Shown: positions 8,930 to 16,760 of the stretch, in pieces
Numbering within the stretch: position 1 is the first letter of the stretch
How the letters are laid out: every line of letters starts with the position of its first letter
Source: Sporolituus thermophilus DSM 23256
GTDB taxonomy: Bacteria > Bacillota > Negativicutes > Sporomusales > Thermosinaceae
NCBI RefSeq assembly: GCF_900102435.1
Contig: NZ_FNBU01000006.1
Location: forward strand, 62,001 to 126,000
DNA: 64,000 nt
Direction of reading: 5' to 3'
Program-made: the position numbers and the translations under genes
Notes under the pieces: model-generated
Seen by the model: only the letters and a program-made list of their open reading frames with translations
What the model was told of the DNA's origin: nothing
Database searches by the model: none

Positions 8930-9592
8930 ATGGAAATCAAAGTAATGGCCAATATTTTGGAGAAAAATGATCAAATCGCGGCGGAAGTGAACAAACTTTT
9001 CAGCGCGCGGGGGATTTTCGTCTTCAACCTTCTCGGCTCGCCCGGTTCGGGCAAGACGTCCCTCCTGGAACGCACCATCGCCGCCCTTAAGGGAAAGCTG
9101 CGGTTGGCGGTAATCGAAGGCGACCTCTTTACCTCCAAAGACGCCGAGCGCATTGCTCGCCATGGGGTGCCGGTAGTACAGATTAACACCGGCGGAGGGT
9201 GCCATTTGGACGCCACCATGGTTAAAAACGTGCTGGACAAACTGGCGCTTGACGACCTTGACCTCATTATCATTGAAAATGTGGGCAATCTGGTATGTCC
9301 GGCCGAATTCAACATCGGCGAGGACGTTAAGGTCACGGTGCTCAGCATTACCGAAGGCGAAGACAAGCCGCTGAAATATCCCCTCATCTTCAAACAATCC
9401 CGCCTGGCCATCCTCAACAAGATTGACCTTTTGCCATACACCGAATTTAATTTGCAGGCAGCGGTAGACGATATTACCAGCATCAATCCCCACATTACGC
9501 TGCTAAAGACCTCGTGCCGGACGGGTGAGGGTTTGGACCGCTGGTTCGACTGGCTGCGGTGCCAGGTTGAAAGTAAGAAGCGAAGGAGTTAA
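8930..9592 (+). CDS. hypB: hydrogenase nickel incorporation GTPase HypB
   Basis: This 220-residue GTPase has the Walker A loop GSPGSGKTS (about residues 37-45), EGDLFTSKDA, the metal-site GGGCHLD and the guanine-specificity NKID. It lacks the N-terminal histidine-rich or CxxCGC nickel-storage segment found in some HypB proteins. It hydrolyses GTP during nickel transfer to hydrogenase. The ATG follows the hypA stop immediately. Confidence 0.95.
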   Translation: MEIKVMANILEKNDQIAAEVNKLFSARGIFVFNLLGSPGSGKTSLLERTIAALKGKLRLAVIEGDLFTSKDAERIARHGVPVVQINTGGGCHLDATMVKNVLDKLALDDLDLIIIENVGNLVCPAEFNIGEDVKVTVLSITEGEDKPLKYPLIFKQSRLAILNKIDLLPYTEFNLQAAVDDITSINPHITLLKTSCRTGEGLDRWFDWLRCQVESKKRRS

Positions 9593-9600
9593 CGAAAATC

Positions 9601-9780
9601 ATGGCAGAAATTGACCGGTTGGCGGAGAAAATCGAGGAGCTTCGTCAGCGGCTCTGCATTCTGGTGGACAGCAAGCAGGGCAATTTAAATGACCCTGAAG
9701 TAATGGCGCTCAGCGCCGAGCTTGACTGCCAGATAGTCAGTTACCAGCGGGTCAGGCGGGCAGCAGCCGACCAAAAGTAA
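9601..9780 (+). CDS. Spo0E-family aspartyl-phosphate phosphatase
   Basis: This 59-residue gene runs MAEIDRLAEKIEELRQRL to QVRRAAADQK. It shows the two-helix Spo0E layout: an amphipathic first helix, a loop (NLNDPEV), then the signature SAELD followed by a second helix ending in SYQR. Spo0E proteins dephosphorylate Spo0A-P and hold back sporulation. It lies 8 bases after hypB and 13 before the next gene, so the regulator is embedded in a metabolic operon. A possible ribosome site (aaggag) is about 12 bases upstream. Confidence 0.8.
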   Translation: MAEIDRLAEKIEELRQRLCILVDSKQGNLNDPEVMALSAELDCQIVSYQRVRRAAADQK

Positions 9781-9793
9781 AGGAGGAAGCTTT

Positions 9794-10981
9794 TTGCTTG
9801 CCATTATTGGAGGCACCATTTTGCCGATTTGCGAGCCGCCGTACACCGGCGGCGTTGTTTTTGTCGACAAGGGCAAAATTATTGGCATTGGACGGGAGGG
9901 CGACATTCCCGCCGGGGCGAGAATAATCGACGGCCGGGGCAAATATATCACGCCCGGGCTGATTGACGCCCATACCCATCTGGGCGTCTACGCCGAGCAG
10001 CAGGCTTGGGCGGGGGAAGACGTCAACGAGACCAGCCAGCCGGTCACGCCGGGGATGCAGGTCATTGACGCTATAAACCCCGCTGACGCGGGCCTGGCGG
10101 ACGCCTGCGCCGGCGGCGTAACCACCGTTATGGTCGCTCCCGGCAGCGCCAACCCCATTGGCGGCCAGGCGGCGATAATCAAAACGCGCCGACAGGCCAC
10201 CGTGGAAGATATGCTCGTCAGGCGCCATGCCGGTTTGAAAATTGCCTTTGGCGAAAACCCCCGGCGCGCCTACGGTAACCACAAAAAGATGCCGGTGACG
10301 CGCATGGCTACCGCCGCCCTCATTCGGGAGACGCTGCTCAAAGGCCGGGAGTATATGGCCAAAGCCGCTGACAAGGAGCGGAATGTTGATTTAGGGCTGG
10401 AAGCGGTGGTGCGCGTACTGCGCCGGGAGATGCCGCTGAGGGCCCACGCCCACCGTGCCGATGACATTGTCACCGCGCTGCGGATCGCCCGGGAATTTAA
10501 TGTGGACATAATCATCGAGCATGCCACCGAGGGGCACCTTATTCCCGAGGTGCTGGCCGAGCGCCAGGCGCGGGTGGTGCTGGGCCCGCACCTAATTACT
10601 CGCAGCAAACACGAGTTGAATGAACGCAGCTTTGCTGCACCGGCGGTGCTCGCGGCGCACGGCGTCCCGTTCGCGCTCATGAGCGACCACCCGGTCGTGC
10701 CCAGCGCCTTTTTGACGGTCTATGCCGGACTCGCTGTGCGGTTTGGCTTAGGTGCGGAGCATGCTCTGCGGGCCATTACGCTGGATGCCGCCGAAATCCT
10801 CGGTATTGCCGACCGCGTCGGGGCCATTGCTCCCGGCAAGGACGCCGACCTGGTGGTGTGGCGTGGCCATCCGCTGGAGCTCACGGCCATGCCGGAATGG
10901 GTCATTGTTGACGGCTGGGTTGGCAAGGTTAATAAGGAGCAGAAGATTGTCAGCTGGGAGCCGTGGGCGCCGGCCATATAA
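9794..10981 (+). CDS. amidohydrolase (imidazolonepropionase-like)
   Basis: This 395-residue protein starts at TTG 9794 with aggagg 7 bases upstream. It has the amidohydrolase fold: an N-terminal beta segment (GGTILPICEPP), the metal motif DAHTHLG (about 57-63), HAHRADD, EHATEGH and the late DHPV, then the C-terminal sandwich with PGKDADLVVW. These enzymes hydrolyse C-N bonds of cyclic or amide substrates using one or two metals. The actual substrate is not evident. It is the last gene of the fhs operon and is followed by a strong hairpin. Confidence 0.85.
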   Translation: MLAIIGGTILPICEPPYTGGVVFVDKGKIIGIGREGDIPAGARIIDGRGKYITPGLIDAHTHLGVYAEQQAWAGEDVNETSQPVTPGMQVIDAINPADAGLADACAGGVTTVMVAPGSANPIGGQAAIIKTRRQATVEDMLVRRHAGLKIAFGENPRRAYGNHKKMPVTRMATAALIRETLLKGREYMAKAADKERNVDLGLEAVVRVLRREMPLRAHAHRADDIVTALRIAREFNVDIIIEHATEGHLIPEVLAERQARVVLGPHLITRSKHELNERSFAAPAVLAAHGVPFALMSDHPVVPSAFLTVYAGLAVRFGLGAEHALRAITLDAAEILGIADRVGAIAPGKDADLVVWRGHPLELTAMPEWVIVDGWVGKVNKEQKIVSWEPWAPAI

Positions 10982-10982
10982 A

Positions 10983-11016
10983 AACAACACCCACGCCGCT
11001 CGGCGTGGGTGTTGTT
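10983..11016 (+). terminator. hairpin terminator after the fhs-hyp operon
   Basis: A perfect 15-bp stem (10983-10997 with 11002-11016) with a GCTC loop begins two bases after the amidohydrolase stop. The stem itself ends in GTTGTT, but no long T-run follows. Confidence 0.7.
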
Positions 11017-11124
11017 GCCGGTAGGAAAAACAGCCACTGGTGGCGAATTACCATGATATCAATTTGGCGTTACTTTCCACTTTCAGTTTACCATTTACCA
11101 TTTTCCAAGGCAAAGGAGATAGTT

Positions 11125-11898
11125 ATGGCCAGAAAACGGGGAACAGGCAGTGGGGGCGGCGGCCATGACGCCACCGGGATGATGCGGTGGCTATTGACCT
11201 ATGCCGACTTAATCACGCTATTGATGGTCTTTTTTGTCGTTATGTATGCAATGAGTTCGGCCGACCAAAGGAAATTCAACGCCCTTAAGGCTTCGCTGGC
11301 TACCGCGCTGCGCACCGAGGGCGCGGGCGCCAATCTTATCTTCGAATATGCCGGCAACCGGCCGTTCAATCAGGCCATCAACCCTGAGGGGGCGGAAAAA
11401 GAGCTGGAGGCGTTCCGGGAAATCATTAACCAGGTGCAGCAGCGGGTCAAAGACCCCCAGGGAGTAGGCTTTGCCGTCAGTGAGCGGGGTCTGACCATCC
11501 GCTTCCTTGACAGCGTTCTCTTTGATCTGGGGCGGGCCGACCTGCGGCCGGACGCCCTGCCGCTCTTAGACGCCGTGGCGGGCGCGCTCAAGCAGACCGA
11601 TAACTACATCCGGGTCGAAGGGCATGCCGACAACCTGCCGATAAGCACCGCCCAATTTCCTTCCAACTGGGAGCTTTCGGCGGCGCGGTCGATTGCCGTT
11701 ACCCGCTACTTTATCGACAAGCACGGCCTTGAGCCGCGGCGGCTGTCTTCCCTCGGCTACGGCGAGTACCGGCCGCTGTATCCCAACACGTCCGAGGCTA
11801 ACCGGGCGAAAAACCGCCGGGTCGATATTGTCATTCTCCGCAGTGAAAAGGCCGGCGGCGAAATCGACGCGCCGCAGCCGGCGCCGCGCCAGCCGTAA
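11125..11898 (+). CDS. motB: MotB-like protein, OmpA/MotB domain
   Basis: This 257-residue protein starts at ATG 11125 behind aaaggag. A Gly-rich N-terminus precedes a single helix, RWLLTYADLITLLMVFFVVM, which contains the MotB-type proton-channel aspartate in TYADL. A linker and a peptidoglycan-binding OmpA-C domain follow (about 130-245; VEGHADNLP, NWELSAARS, NRAKNRRVDI). MotB is the stator anchor of the flagellar motor. No motA partner adjoins; cheR follows after 26 bases. It could be a flagellar stator with an unlinked MotA or another envelope ion-channel component. Confidence 0.87.
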   Translation: MARKRGTGSGGGGHDATGMMRWLLTYADLITLLMVFFVVMYAMSSADQRKFNALKASLATALRTEGAGANLIFEYAGNRPFNQAINPEGAEKELEAFREIINQVQQRVKDPQGVGFAVSERGLTIRFLDSVLFDLGRADLRPDALPLLDAVAGALKQTDNYIRVEGHADNLPISTAQFPSNWELSAARSIAVTRYFIDKHGLEPRRLSSLGYGEYRPLYPNTSEANRAKNRRVDIVILRSEKAGGEIDAPQPAPRQP

Positions 11899-11924
11899 GA
11901 TAAGTTATCCAGGGGGGTTAGCCT

Positions 11925-12710
11925 GTGCAGAGTGAACGTGACTGGGAGCAGTTTAAGCAAAAGTTATTTGCCAAGTCCGGCATAAATCTCAACGATTACA
12001 AGCCCACGCAGATGCAGCGGCGGATCACTAATTTCATGACCCGCCACGGTGCCGCCGGTTATCTGGACTTTTACGCCCTCATTGACCGCAATCCCGGGCT
12101 GTATAAGGAATTTATCGACTTTCTGACCATTAACGTTACTGAGTTTTTCCGCACGCCGGAAAAGTTTGCCGAGCTGGAGACCAAGGTGCTGCCTGATTTG
12201 CTGGCCAGATCGGCGCGGCTGTCGGTGTGGAGCGCCGGCTGTTCGACCGGGGCGGAACCCTATTCGCTGGCGATAATTCTTGCCGACCTGACGCCAACCA
12301 CGCGGCACCGTATTTTGGCCACCGATCTGGATGTGGAAATGCTGGCCAAAGCGAAAAAGGGGCAGTATGCGGCGAATGAACTCAAGAACATTCCGCCGGC
12401 CCGGCTGCAGAAATATTTTATGCCCCAAGTGGGCGGCCTTTTCGAGATTAGCAGCGACATCCGCGGCCGGGTGGAGTTTCGGCGCCATAATCTGCTGCGC
12501 GACTCCTTTGAGAGCGGCTTTGACCTCATTGTCTGCCGTAATGTCGTTATTTACTTTACCGAAGAAGCGAAGGACGCCTTGTACCGCCGCTTTTTCGCCG
12601 CGCTTAAGCCGGGGGGCGTCCTGTTTGTTGGCGGCACCGAAGCAATTCTAAATTTCCGCGACATTGGTTTTGTCAGTTACCTGCCGTTTTTCTACCGCAA
12701 ACCGCTATAG
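11925..12710 (+). CDS. cheR: CheR-type protein-glutamate methyltransferase
   Basis: This 261-residue protein starts at GTG 11925 behind aggggggt. The N-terminal helical CheR domain is about residues 1-70, followed by the SAM-dependent domain with WSAGCSTGAEPYSLAI, RILATDLDVEML and DLIVCRNVVIYF. CheR methylates glutamates of chemoreceptors. No receptor or CheB is nearby, so the substrate is unknown. It is probably cotranscribed with the MotB-like gene. Its TAG stop lies in the palindrome ctatag and is shared with convergent dacF. Confidence 0.92.
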   Translation: MQSERDWEQFKQKLFAKSGINLNDYKPTQMQRRITNFMTRHGAAGYLDFYALIDRNPGLYKEFIDFLTINVTEFFRTPEKFAELETKVLPDLLARSARLSVWSAGCSTGAEPYSLAIILADLTPTTRHRILATDLDVEMLAKAKKGQYAANELKNIPPARLQKYFMPQVGGLFEISSDIRGRVEFRRHNLLRDSFESGFDLIVCRNVVIYFTEEAKDALYRRFFAALKPGGVLFVGGTEAILNFRDIGFVSYLPFFYRKPL

Positions 12711-13859
12711 CACGCCCCAATTGGCCAGCAGCCCAAACAGGCGGAGCAGCTGGTCAAAAAAGACGGTGGCCGGCGTGCGCTCGGCAATATCTTTGCCGGC
12801 GATAACGTCTACCGTTTTTACCGCCTTGTCGTGAACATAAAAGATAATTTCCCCGATTTTTTGCCCCTGATACACCGGGGCTTTAATTTTTTCCGGCAGG
12901 TCAAGCTCGACGCTCACATACGGGTAGTCGGCGGCCGCAACTACCAGCGCGGCCGGGGTGGCAACGACGGCATCTGCCATATCGGCCTGGCCGCTTTCCA
13001 CCGGAATGGCGGCCAGCACGTCGCCTTCGTCGGCGTATTCGAAGAGATCGTAGCTGTCAAAGCCGTGCTTTAGGAGCATCATGGAGTTGTACCACCGCGC
13101 GTGGTCATGGAGAACCACGGTGATTAGTCGCTGATTGCCACGGGTAGCGCTGGCGACCAGGCAGGGCCCGGCCTCGCTGGTGGTGCCGGTCTTGACGCCG
13201 TCAGCCTCTTCCAGCATCCAGAGCAGCTTGTTCGTGTTGCGCAAATTGCGGTCCCGTTCGCGCCCGCTGCGGTCCAGCCATTCAATGGTCGTTTCTTTCG
13301 TGTTGACGATTTGGGCAAAAACCGGATTGGACAGGGCGTAGCGGGCCAGCCAGGCCAGGTCAAAGGCGGTGGAAAAATGCCCTGGCGCGGTAAGACCATG
13401 GGGATTGACGAAATGACTGTTTACGGCGCCGATTTCCTGGGCCCGTTTGTTCATCATGGCGGCAAAAGCTTCCACCGAGCCGGCCAAATGCTCGGCGATG
13501 GCCACGGCGGCATCGTTGCCGGAGCGCAGCATCAGGCCGGTCACCAGTTCGCGCAGGGTCAGCGTCTGGCCGGCATAAAGGTTCATGGACGAGCCGCCGG
13601 TGCCGGCGGCGCGGGGGCTGACGCGCACCACCTCATCCAGACGGCCGCTTTCGATGGCGATGATGGCGGTGAGGATTTTCGTCGTGCTGGCCGGCGCGCT
13701 ACGTTTATGCATATCTTTTTCAAACAGCACCTGACCGGTCTTAGCGTCCATGAGCACGGCGGCCCGGCAGTTAAGCTTCGGGACAGCCGCCTGCACCGCT
13801 GCCGTTAACAGAAGGGCAAAGGCGGTCAGGGCTGTAAGCACTTTGAAAAATAAGCGCAT
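12705..13859 (-). CDS. dacF: D-alanyl-D-alanine carboxypeptidase (DacF type)
   Basis: This 384-residue protein starts at ATG 13859 with ggggaggggt upstream; an alternative start 6 codons earlier overlaps that site. A signal peptide (LFFKVLTALTAFALLLTAAVQA) is followed by the S11 peptidase motifs STTK (about 55), SGN (about 117) and KTGT (about 222), then the C-terminal PBP5-type beta domain. It removes the terminal D-Ala from peptidoglycan stem peptides. DacF-type enzymes act in the forespore during cortex formation. A possible sporulation-type promoter lies at 13884-13912. DacF rather than DacA/DacB is inferred. Confidence 0.9.
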   Translation of the reverse strand: MRLFFKVLTALTAFALLLTAAVQAAVPKLNCRAAVLMDAKTGQVLFEKDMHKRSAPASTTKILTAIIAIESGRLDEVVRVSPRAAGTGGSSMNLYAGQTLTLRELVTGLMLRSGNDAAVAIAEHLAGSVEAFAAMMNKRAQEIGAVNSHFVNPHGLTAPGHFSTAFDLAWLARYALSNPVFAQIVNTKETTIEWLDRSGRERDRNLRNTNKLLWMLEEADGVKTGTTSEAGPCLVASATRGNQRLITVVLHDHARWYNSMMLLKHGFDSYDLFEYADEGDVLAAIPVESGQADMADAVVATPAALVVAAADYPYVSVELDLPEKIKAPVYQGQKIGEIIFYVHDKAVKTVDVIAGKDIAERTPATVFFDQLLRLFGLLANWGVL

Positions 13860-13883
13860 AGTACCCCTCCCCTGCAATCATTT

Positions 13884-13912
13884 AATTATATGACGGGGCC
13901 GCCTAATCATAC
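13884..13912 (-). promoter_or_regulatory. possible sporulation-type promoter for dacF
   Basis: On the minus strand GTATG (13912-13908), a 17-nt spacer and TATAATT (13890-13884) lie about 25 bases upstream of the start codon. The -35 fits the sigma-G/sigma-F style (GHATR) better than TTGACA, while the -10 could also serve sigma-A. The match is only partial. Confidence 0.35.
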
Positions 13913-14107
13913 CATTCTTGGCAAAGATGCCTGCGTGATGACAGGCCCGCCGGTAATAGGCCGGTGACAGGCAGGGATACTGGAGAGGTAAGGATGGTTT
14001 ATGCCACCTGGTTAGAAGTAAAAAAATTGCATACAAAAAAGGAATTTTCCGCCAATTAACGTATTTAAAAATAGAAGTATTAGCCAACTTTACAAAGGAG
14101 TGATTAT

Positions 14108-15286
14108 ATGACCAAGAAAGCGCCTTTAGTCATGATCCCTGGTCCGACGCCGGTGGCCGAACCGGTCCGCCAGGCTATGGCCGTGCAAACTTACGGACAC
14201 AACTACAGCGGTTTTGTTGAAATATACCGCGAGTGCCTCAATGGTCTGAAGACGATTTTCCAGGCGGACCATATGGTGGTTATTGGCGGCTCGGGAACCC
14301 TGGCGATGGAAATGACCCTTATTAACACCGTTAAGGCCGGTCAGGACCTCCTGGTCGTGTCCCACGGCGCTTTTGGCGACCGGTTTGCCGCCATTGCCAA
14401 AGTGCTTGGCATTAACGCCGACGTGCTAAGCTGCCCGCCCGGCAGCCGCGTGCCGCTTGCGGAAATTGAAAAAGCTTTGGCCAGCAAGCGCTACGCTGCC
14501 TTGACCCTTACCCATGTGGATACTTCCACGGGCGTGTTGGCCCAGGCCAAAGAAGTTGGCGAACTGGCGAAGAAATATGATGTCCTCTACATTCTTGACG
14601 GTGTGTGTGCCAGCGCCGGCGTGCCCGAACCGATGAAAGAGTACGGTATTGACGTTATCGTCACCACCTGCCAGAAAGCCTTCGGTACGCCCCCTGGTTT
14701 GACCATGATCGCTTTCAACGAAAAAGCCGCCGCCCGCCGCGACGAACTGGGAACCGTACCCGGCTATTATACCGACTGGAAGAACTGGATGCCGATAATG
14801 GAGAACCCGTCACTGTACATTTCCACGCCGCCGGTTAACCATATCGTGGCTCTCAATGAGGCGGTCAAGCTCATTTTGGCCGAAGGTCTCGCGGCCCGGT
14901 ATGCCCGGCATGAGCGCATCGGCCGCAGCTTCCGCGCCGGTCTGGCCGCGCTTGGCCTGGAAACGGTGACGGAGAAAGAAGCGCTGGCGCCGACGCTCAG
15001 CGTTGTCAAGTACCCGCCTAACGTGGATGATGCCGCTTTCCGCGCCAAAGTGGAGGAGAACGGCGTGTTCATTGCCGGCGCCCTTGGGCCCCTGAAAGGA
15101 AAAGCCTTCCGTGTCGGTCACATGGGGATTATCGGGATGGATGAAATCGCGATTACCCTTACCGCCATTGAACGCGCACTGGCTGCGCTTGGCGTCAAGG
15201 TTACGCCTGGAGCCGCGGTCGGCGCCGCCTGGCAGGAGTGGGACAGCGTCCGCCCTGCACAAGGTTGTGCATGCTGCTGCGGCTAA
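14108..15286 (+). CDS. class V aminotransferase (alanine-glyoxylate / serine-pyruvate family)
   Basis: This 392-residue PLP enzyme starts at ATG 14108 behind aaaggag. It has the typical opening MIPGPTPVAEPVRQAM, the glycine-rich GGSGTLAME, HVDTSTG, and the Schiff-base lysine Lys190 in CQKAFGTPPG. The family transfers amino groups between alanine or serine and glyoxylate or pyruvate; PucG-type members act on ureidoglycine. The donor/acceptor pair is not decided by sequence. The last residues are unusual: after the domain the chain ends GCACCCG, four cysteines in six residues. The gene stands alone between a 230-base leader and a terminator. Confidence 0.85.
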   Translation: MTKKAPLVMIPGPTPVAEPVRQAMAVQTYGHNYSGFVEIYRECLNGLKTIFQADHMVVIGGSGTLAMEMTLINTVKAGQDLLVVSHGAFGDRFAAIAKVLGINADVLSCPPGSRVPLAEIEKALASKRYAALTLTHVDTSTGVLAQAKEVGELAKKYDVLYILDGVCASAGVPEPMKEYGIDVIVTTCQKAFGTPPGLTMIAFNEKAAARRDELGTVPGYYTDWKNWMPIMENPSLYISTPPVNHIVALNEAVKLILAEGLAARYARHERIGRSFRAGLAALGLETVTEKEALAPTLSVVKYPPNVDDAAFRAKVEENGVFIAGALGPLKGKAFRVGHMGIIGMDEIAITLTAIERALAALGVKVTPGAAVGAAWQEWDSVRPAQGCACCCG

Positions 15287-15305
15287 TAGCTATTAATTTT
15301 ATGGC

Positions 15306-15334
15306 AAAGCGCCTCCGGATAACCGGGGGCGCTT
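15306..15334 (+). terminator. Rho-independent terminator
   Basis: A 12-bp stem (aagcgcctccgg / ccgggggcgctt, one wobble pair) with an ATAA loop leads into TTTACTTTT. It follows the aminotransferase and abuts the convergent zinc-ribbon gene. Confidence 0.8.
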
Positions 15335-15748
15335 TTACTTTTCCCTTGGCCCTTTTGCCCCTGCCTGATAGGGTTTAAGGCGCTGCCAGTGGGATTGGAT
15401 TAGCTGATCGAAGCGCCGGATGGTGGCGGTCCGTTCGTTGCGCAGCGCCTGAATGGCACTATAGACGTTTTGGTCAAAGGCATATACTTTGTGCTTAGGT
15501 ACGGTGACCGGCTTAGCATATTCCACCAGCCGGGTAGCCACTTTCACGTTACTTTTCCCTTCTTTGAGCAGTACCGCCGGTTCAAGCATGTCCGAGCCGT
15601 CATAACGGTGAATAAGACAGTTGGGCTGGATGCGGTCAATGACATTTTTGTGCTCGCCGTCAAGGATGATGGCCGCGCCGCAATCAGGACAAGCAGGAGT
15701 ACCGAGCGCCATCCAGGTGTGGCAGTTGGCGCAGACAATTCCGTCCAC
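15335..15748 (-). CDS. hypothetical zinc-ribbon protein
   Basis: This 137-residue protein starts at GTG 15748, chosen because aggaggg lies 7 bases upstream and the upstream in-frame codons cover that site. An N-terminal zinc ribbon (C-x2-C in CANCH, C-x2-C in CPDCG) is followed by a mixed alpha/beta region and a basic C-terminal helix (RRFDQLIQSHWQRL). I do not recognise the family. A 10-bp inverted repeat upstream (15781-15816) may regulate it. Its position directly upstream of a divergent T-box operon may be coincidental. Confidence 0.6.
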   Translation of the reverse strand: MDGIVCANCHTWMALGTPACPDCGAAIILDGEHKNVIDRIQPNCLIHRYDGSDMLEPAVLLKEGKSNVKVATRLVEYAKPVTVPKHKVYAFDQNVYSAIQALRNERTATIRRFDQLIQSHWQRLKPYQAGAKGPREK

Positions 15749-15780
15749 GGTTAAATCCCTCCTGGTCAAGCTTTGTTTTA

Positions 15781-15816
15781 TTTTTGCCGGAAAATAGGCG
15801 GCGTATCCGGCAAAAA
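15781..15816. repeat. inverted repeat between zinc-ribbon gene and T-box promoter
   Basis: The arms tttttgccgg (15781-15790) and ccggcaaaaa (15807-15816) are perfect complements separated by 16 bases. On the minus strand this is the 5' leader of the zinc-ribbon gene. It lies just upstream of the T-box promoter on the plus strand. It could be an operator or an upstream-reading terminator. Confidence 0.5.
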
Positions 15817-15833
15817 TTTTATCGGTTAGGGGA

Positions 15834-15863
15834 TTGACAACTGACTGCCCGCGTTGTTATACT
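15834..15863 (+). promoter_or_regulatory. sigma-A promoter of the T-box operon
   Basis: TTGACA (15834-15839), an 18-nt spacer and TATACT (15858-15863). It places the transcription start near 15870, just ahead of the T-box stem I. Confidence 0.8.
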
Positions 15864-15869
15864 CTGCTT

Positions 15870-16158
15870 AAACGATAGGTTGTTAAGATCGATGACCAGG
15901 AAGAGTACACATGAGAAGAGGGTTACAGCGAGCCAATGGCAGTGGGAGTTTGGCACTACTCGGCATGTGGAATGGGCCTGGGAGATGCAGTCCGAGCCGC
16001 CGTAGGCGGGGTAGGCGCTGCCGGAGACTTCCGCCGTTACCGGGAAGCGGGTATCGGACATTTGTGTCCCGTACCTAGTGAGCCGGGCTGCTTGGCAGCC
16101 AATTAGGGTGGCACCGCGGGTTAACCTCTCGTCCCTTATTTTGGGATGAGGGGTTTTT
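15870..16158 (+). promoter_or_regulatory. T-box riboswitch, tryptophan specifier
   Basis: The leader has the T-box sequence AGGGTGGCACCGCGGG at 16105-16120, followed by a terminator stem (16125-16135 with 16143-16153) and a T-run. Stem I contains the usual GAA before the specifier; the triplet after it is TGG at 15973-15975, the Trp codon. The base after the acceptor-binding TGG in the antiterminator is C, which would pair with a G73 discriminator as in bacterial tRNA-Trp. Uncharged tRNA-Trp would therefore prevent termination and turn on the downstream ECF transporter when tryptophan is scarce. Confidence 0.92.
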
Positions 16159-16196
16159 ATATTTTAGCTTTAAGAACATTTAAAGGAGGAATAAGC

Positions 16197-16760
16197 ATGG
16201 AAACCAAACAGCAGGAAATGGTTCGGTTCGAAAAGGCGCAAGGGGGGCAATTCCGCTGGGTGGCGGTAACGGCCCTGCTTTTGGCTATCGGCGCCATTCT
16301 TCACCTGGTTACTCCTAACGTAGGCGGGGTGACGCCCAACTGGACCATCGCCATGTACTGTATCGCCATAAATCTTACGCGGCCTTCGCTGGGGCAGGCC
16401 GCCGGCATCGGCCTGGTCGCCGGTGCGGTCAACATTCCTACTTCCAAATCCGCGTTTCCTTATGGCAACTTAGCGAGTGAACTGGTCGGCGCCCTGATTT
16501 GCGCCGCTATCGTCAACAGTGCAGTGAATTTTACCGTAGGCCGTTTTAATTTCCGGCCGGCCGTATGCGCCCTCATCAGCACGCTCGGCAGCGGGTTTAC
16601 CTTTATTACGATTTTGAAACTCGTTTTGTCGCTACCCATGACGGTGTACCTGTACGCTATGGTGCCGGTCGTGCTGGCCGTTGCCGCTGTTAACACCGTT
16701 ATCACTCAGCTGCTGTATTTCCCGGCGCAAAAACTGTTTGCCGCCAAAGGAGGCCAGTAA
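16197..16760 (+). CDS. ECF transporter S component, probable tryptophan (TrpP-like)
   Basis: This 187-residue membrane protein starts at ATG 16197 with aaaggagg upstream. After a short polar N-terminus there are about five to six hydrophobic helices (VTALLLAIGAILHLVTP; NWTIAMYCIAINL; AGIGLVAGAV). The pattern resembles TrpP-type substrate-binding components. Together with the Trp-specific T-box this predicts tryptophan uptake. It is followed without a gap by two ATPases and a T component, forming a dedicated (group I) ECF operon. Confidence 0.82.
   Translation: METKQQEMVRFEKAQGGQFRWVAVTALLLAIGAILHLVTPNVGGVTPNWTIAMYCIAINLTRPSLGQAAGIGLVAGAVNIPTSKSAFPYGNLASELVGALICAAIVNSAVNFTVGRFNFRPAVCALISTLGSGFTFITILKLVLSLPMTVYLYAMVPVVLAVAAVNTVITQLLYFPAQKLFAAKGGQ

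Noticed and set aside
13920-14107. Cruciform-like sequence (tgcctg...caggca around 13927-13972) and a 21-codon frame from about 13993 upstream of the aminotransferase
   Set aside because: The pairing is short and interrupted, it matches no riboswitch class I know, and the frame is too short with a poor start context.
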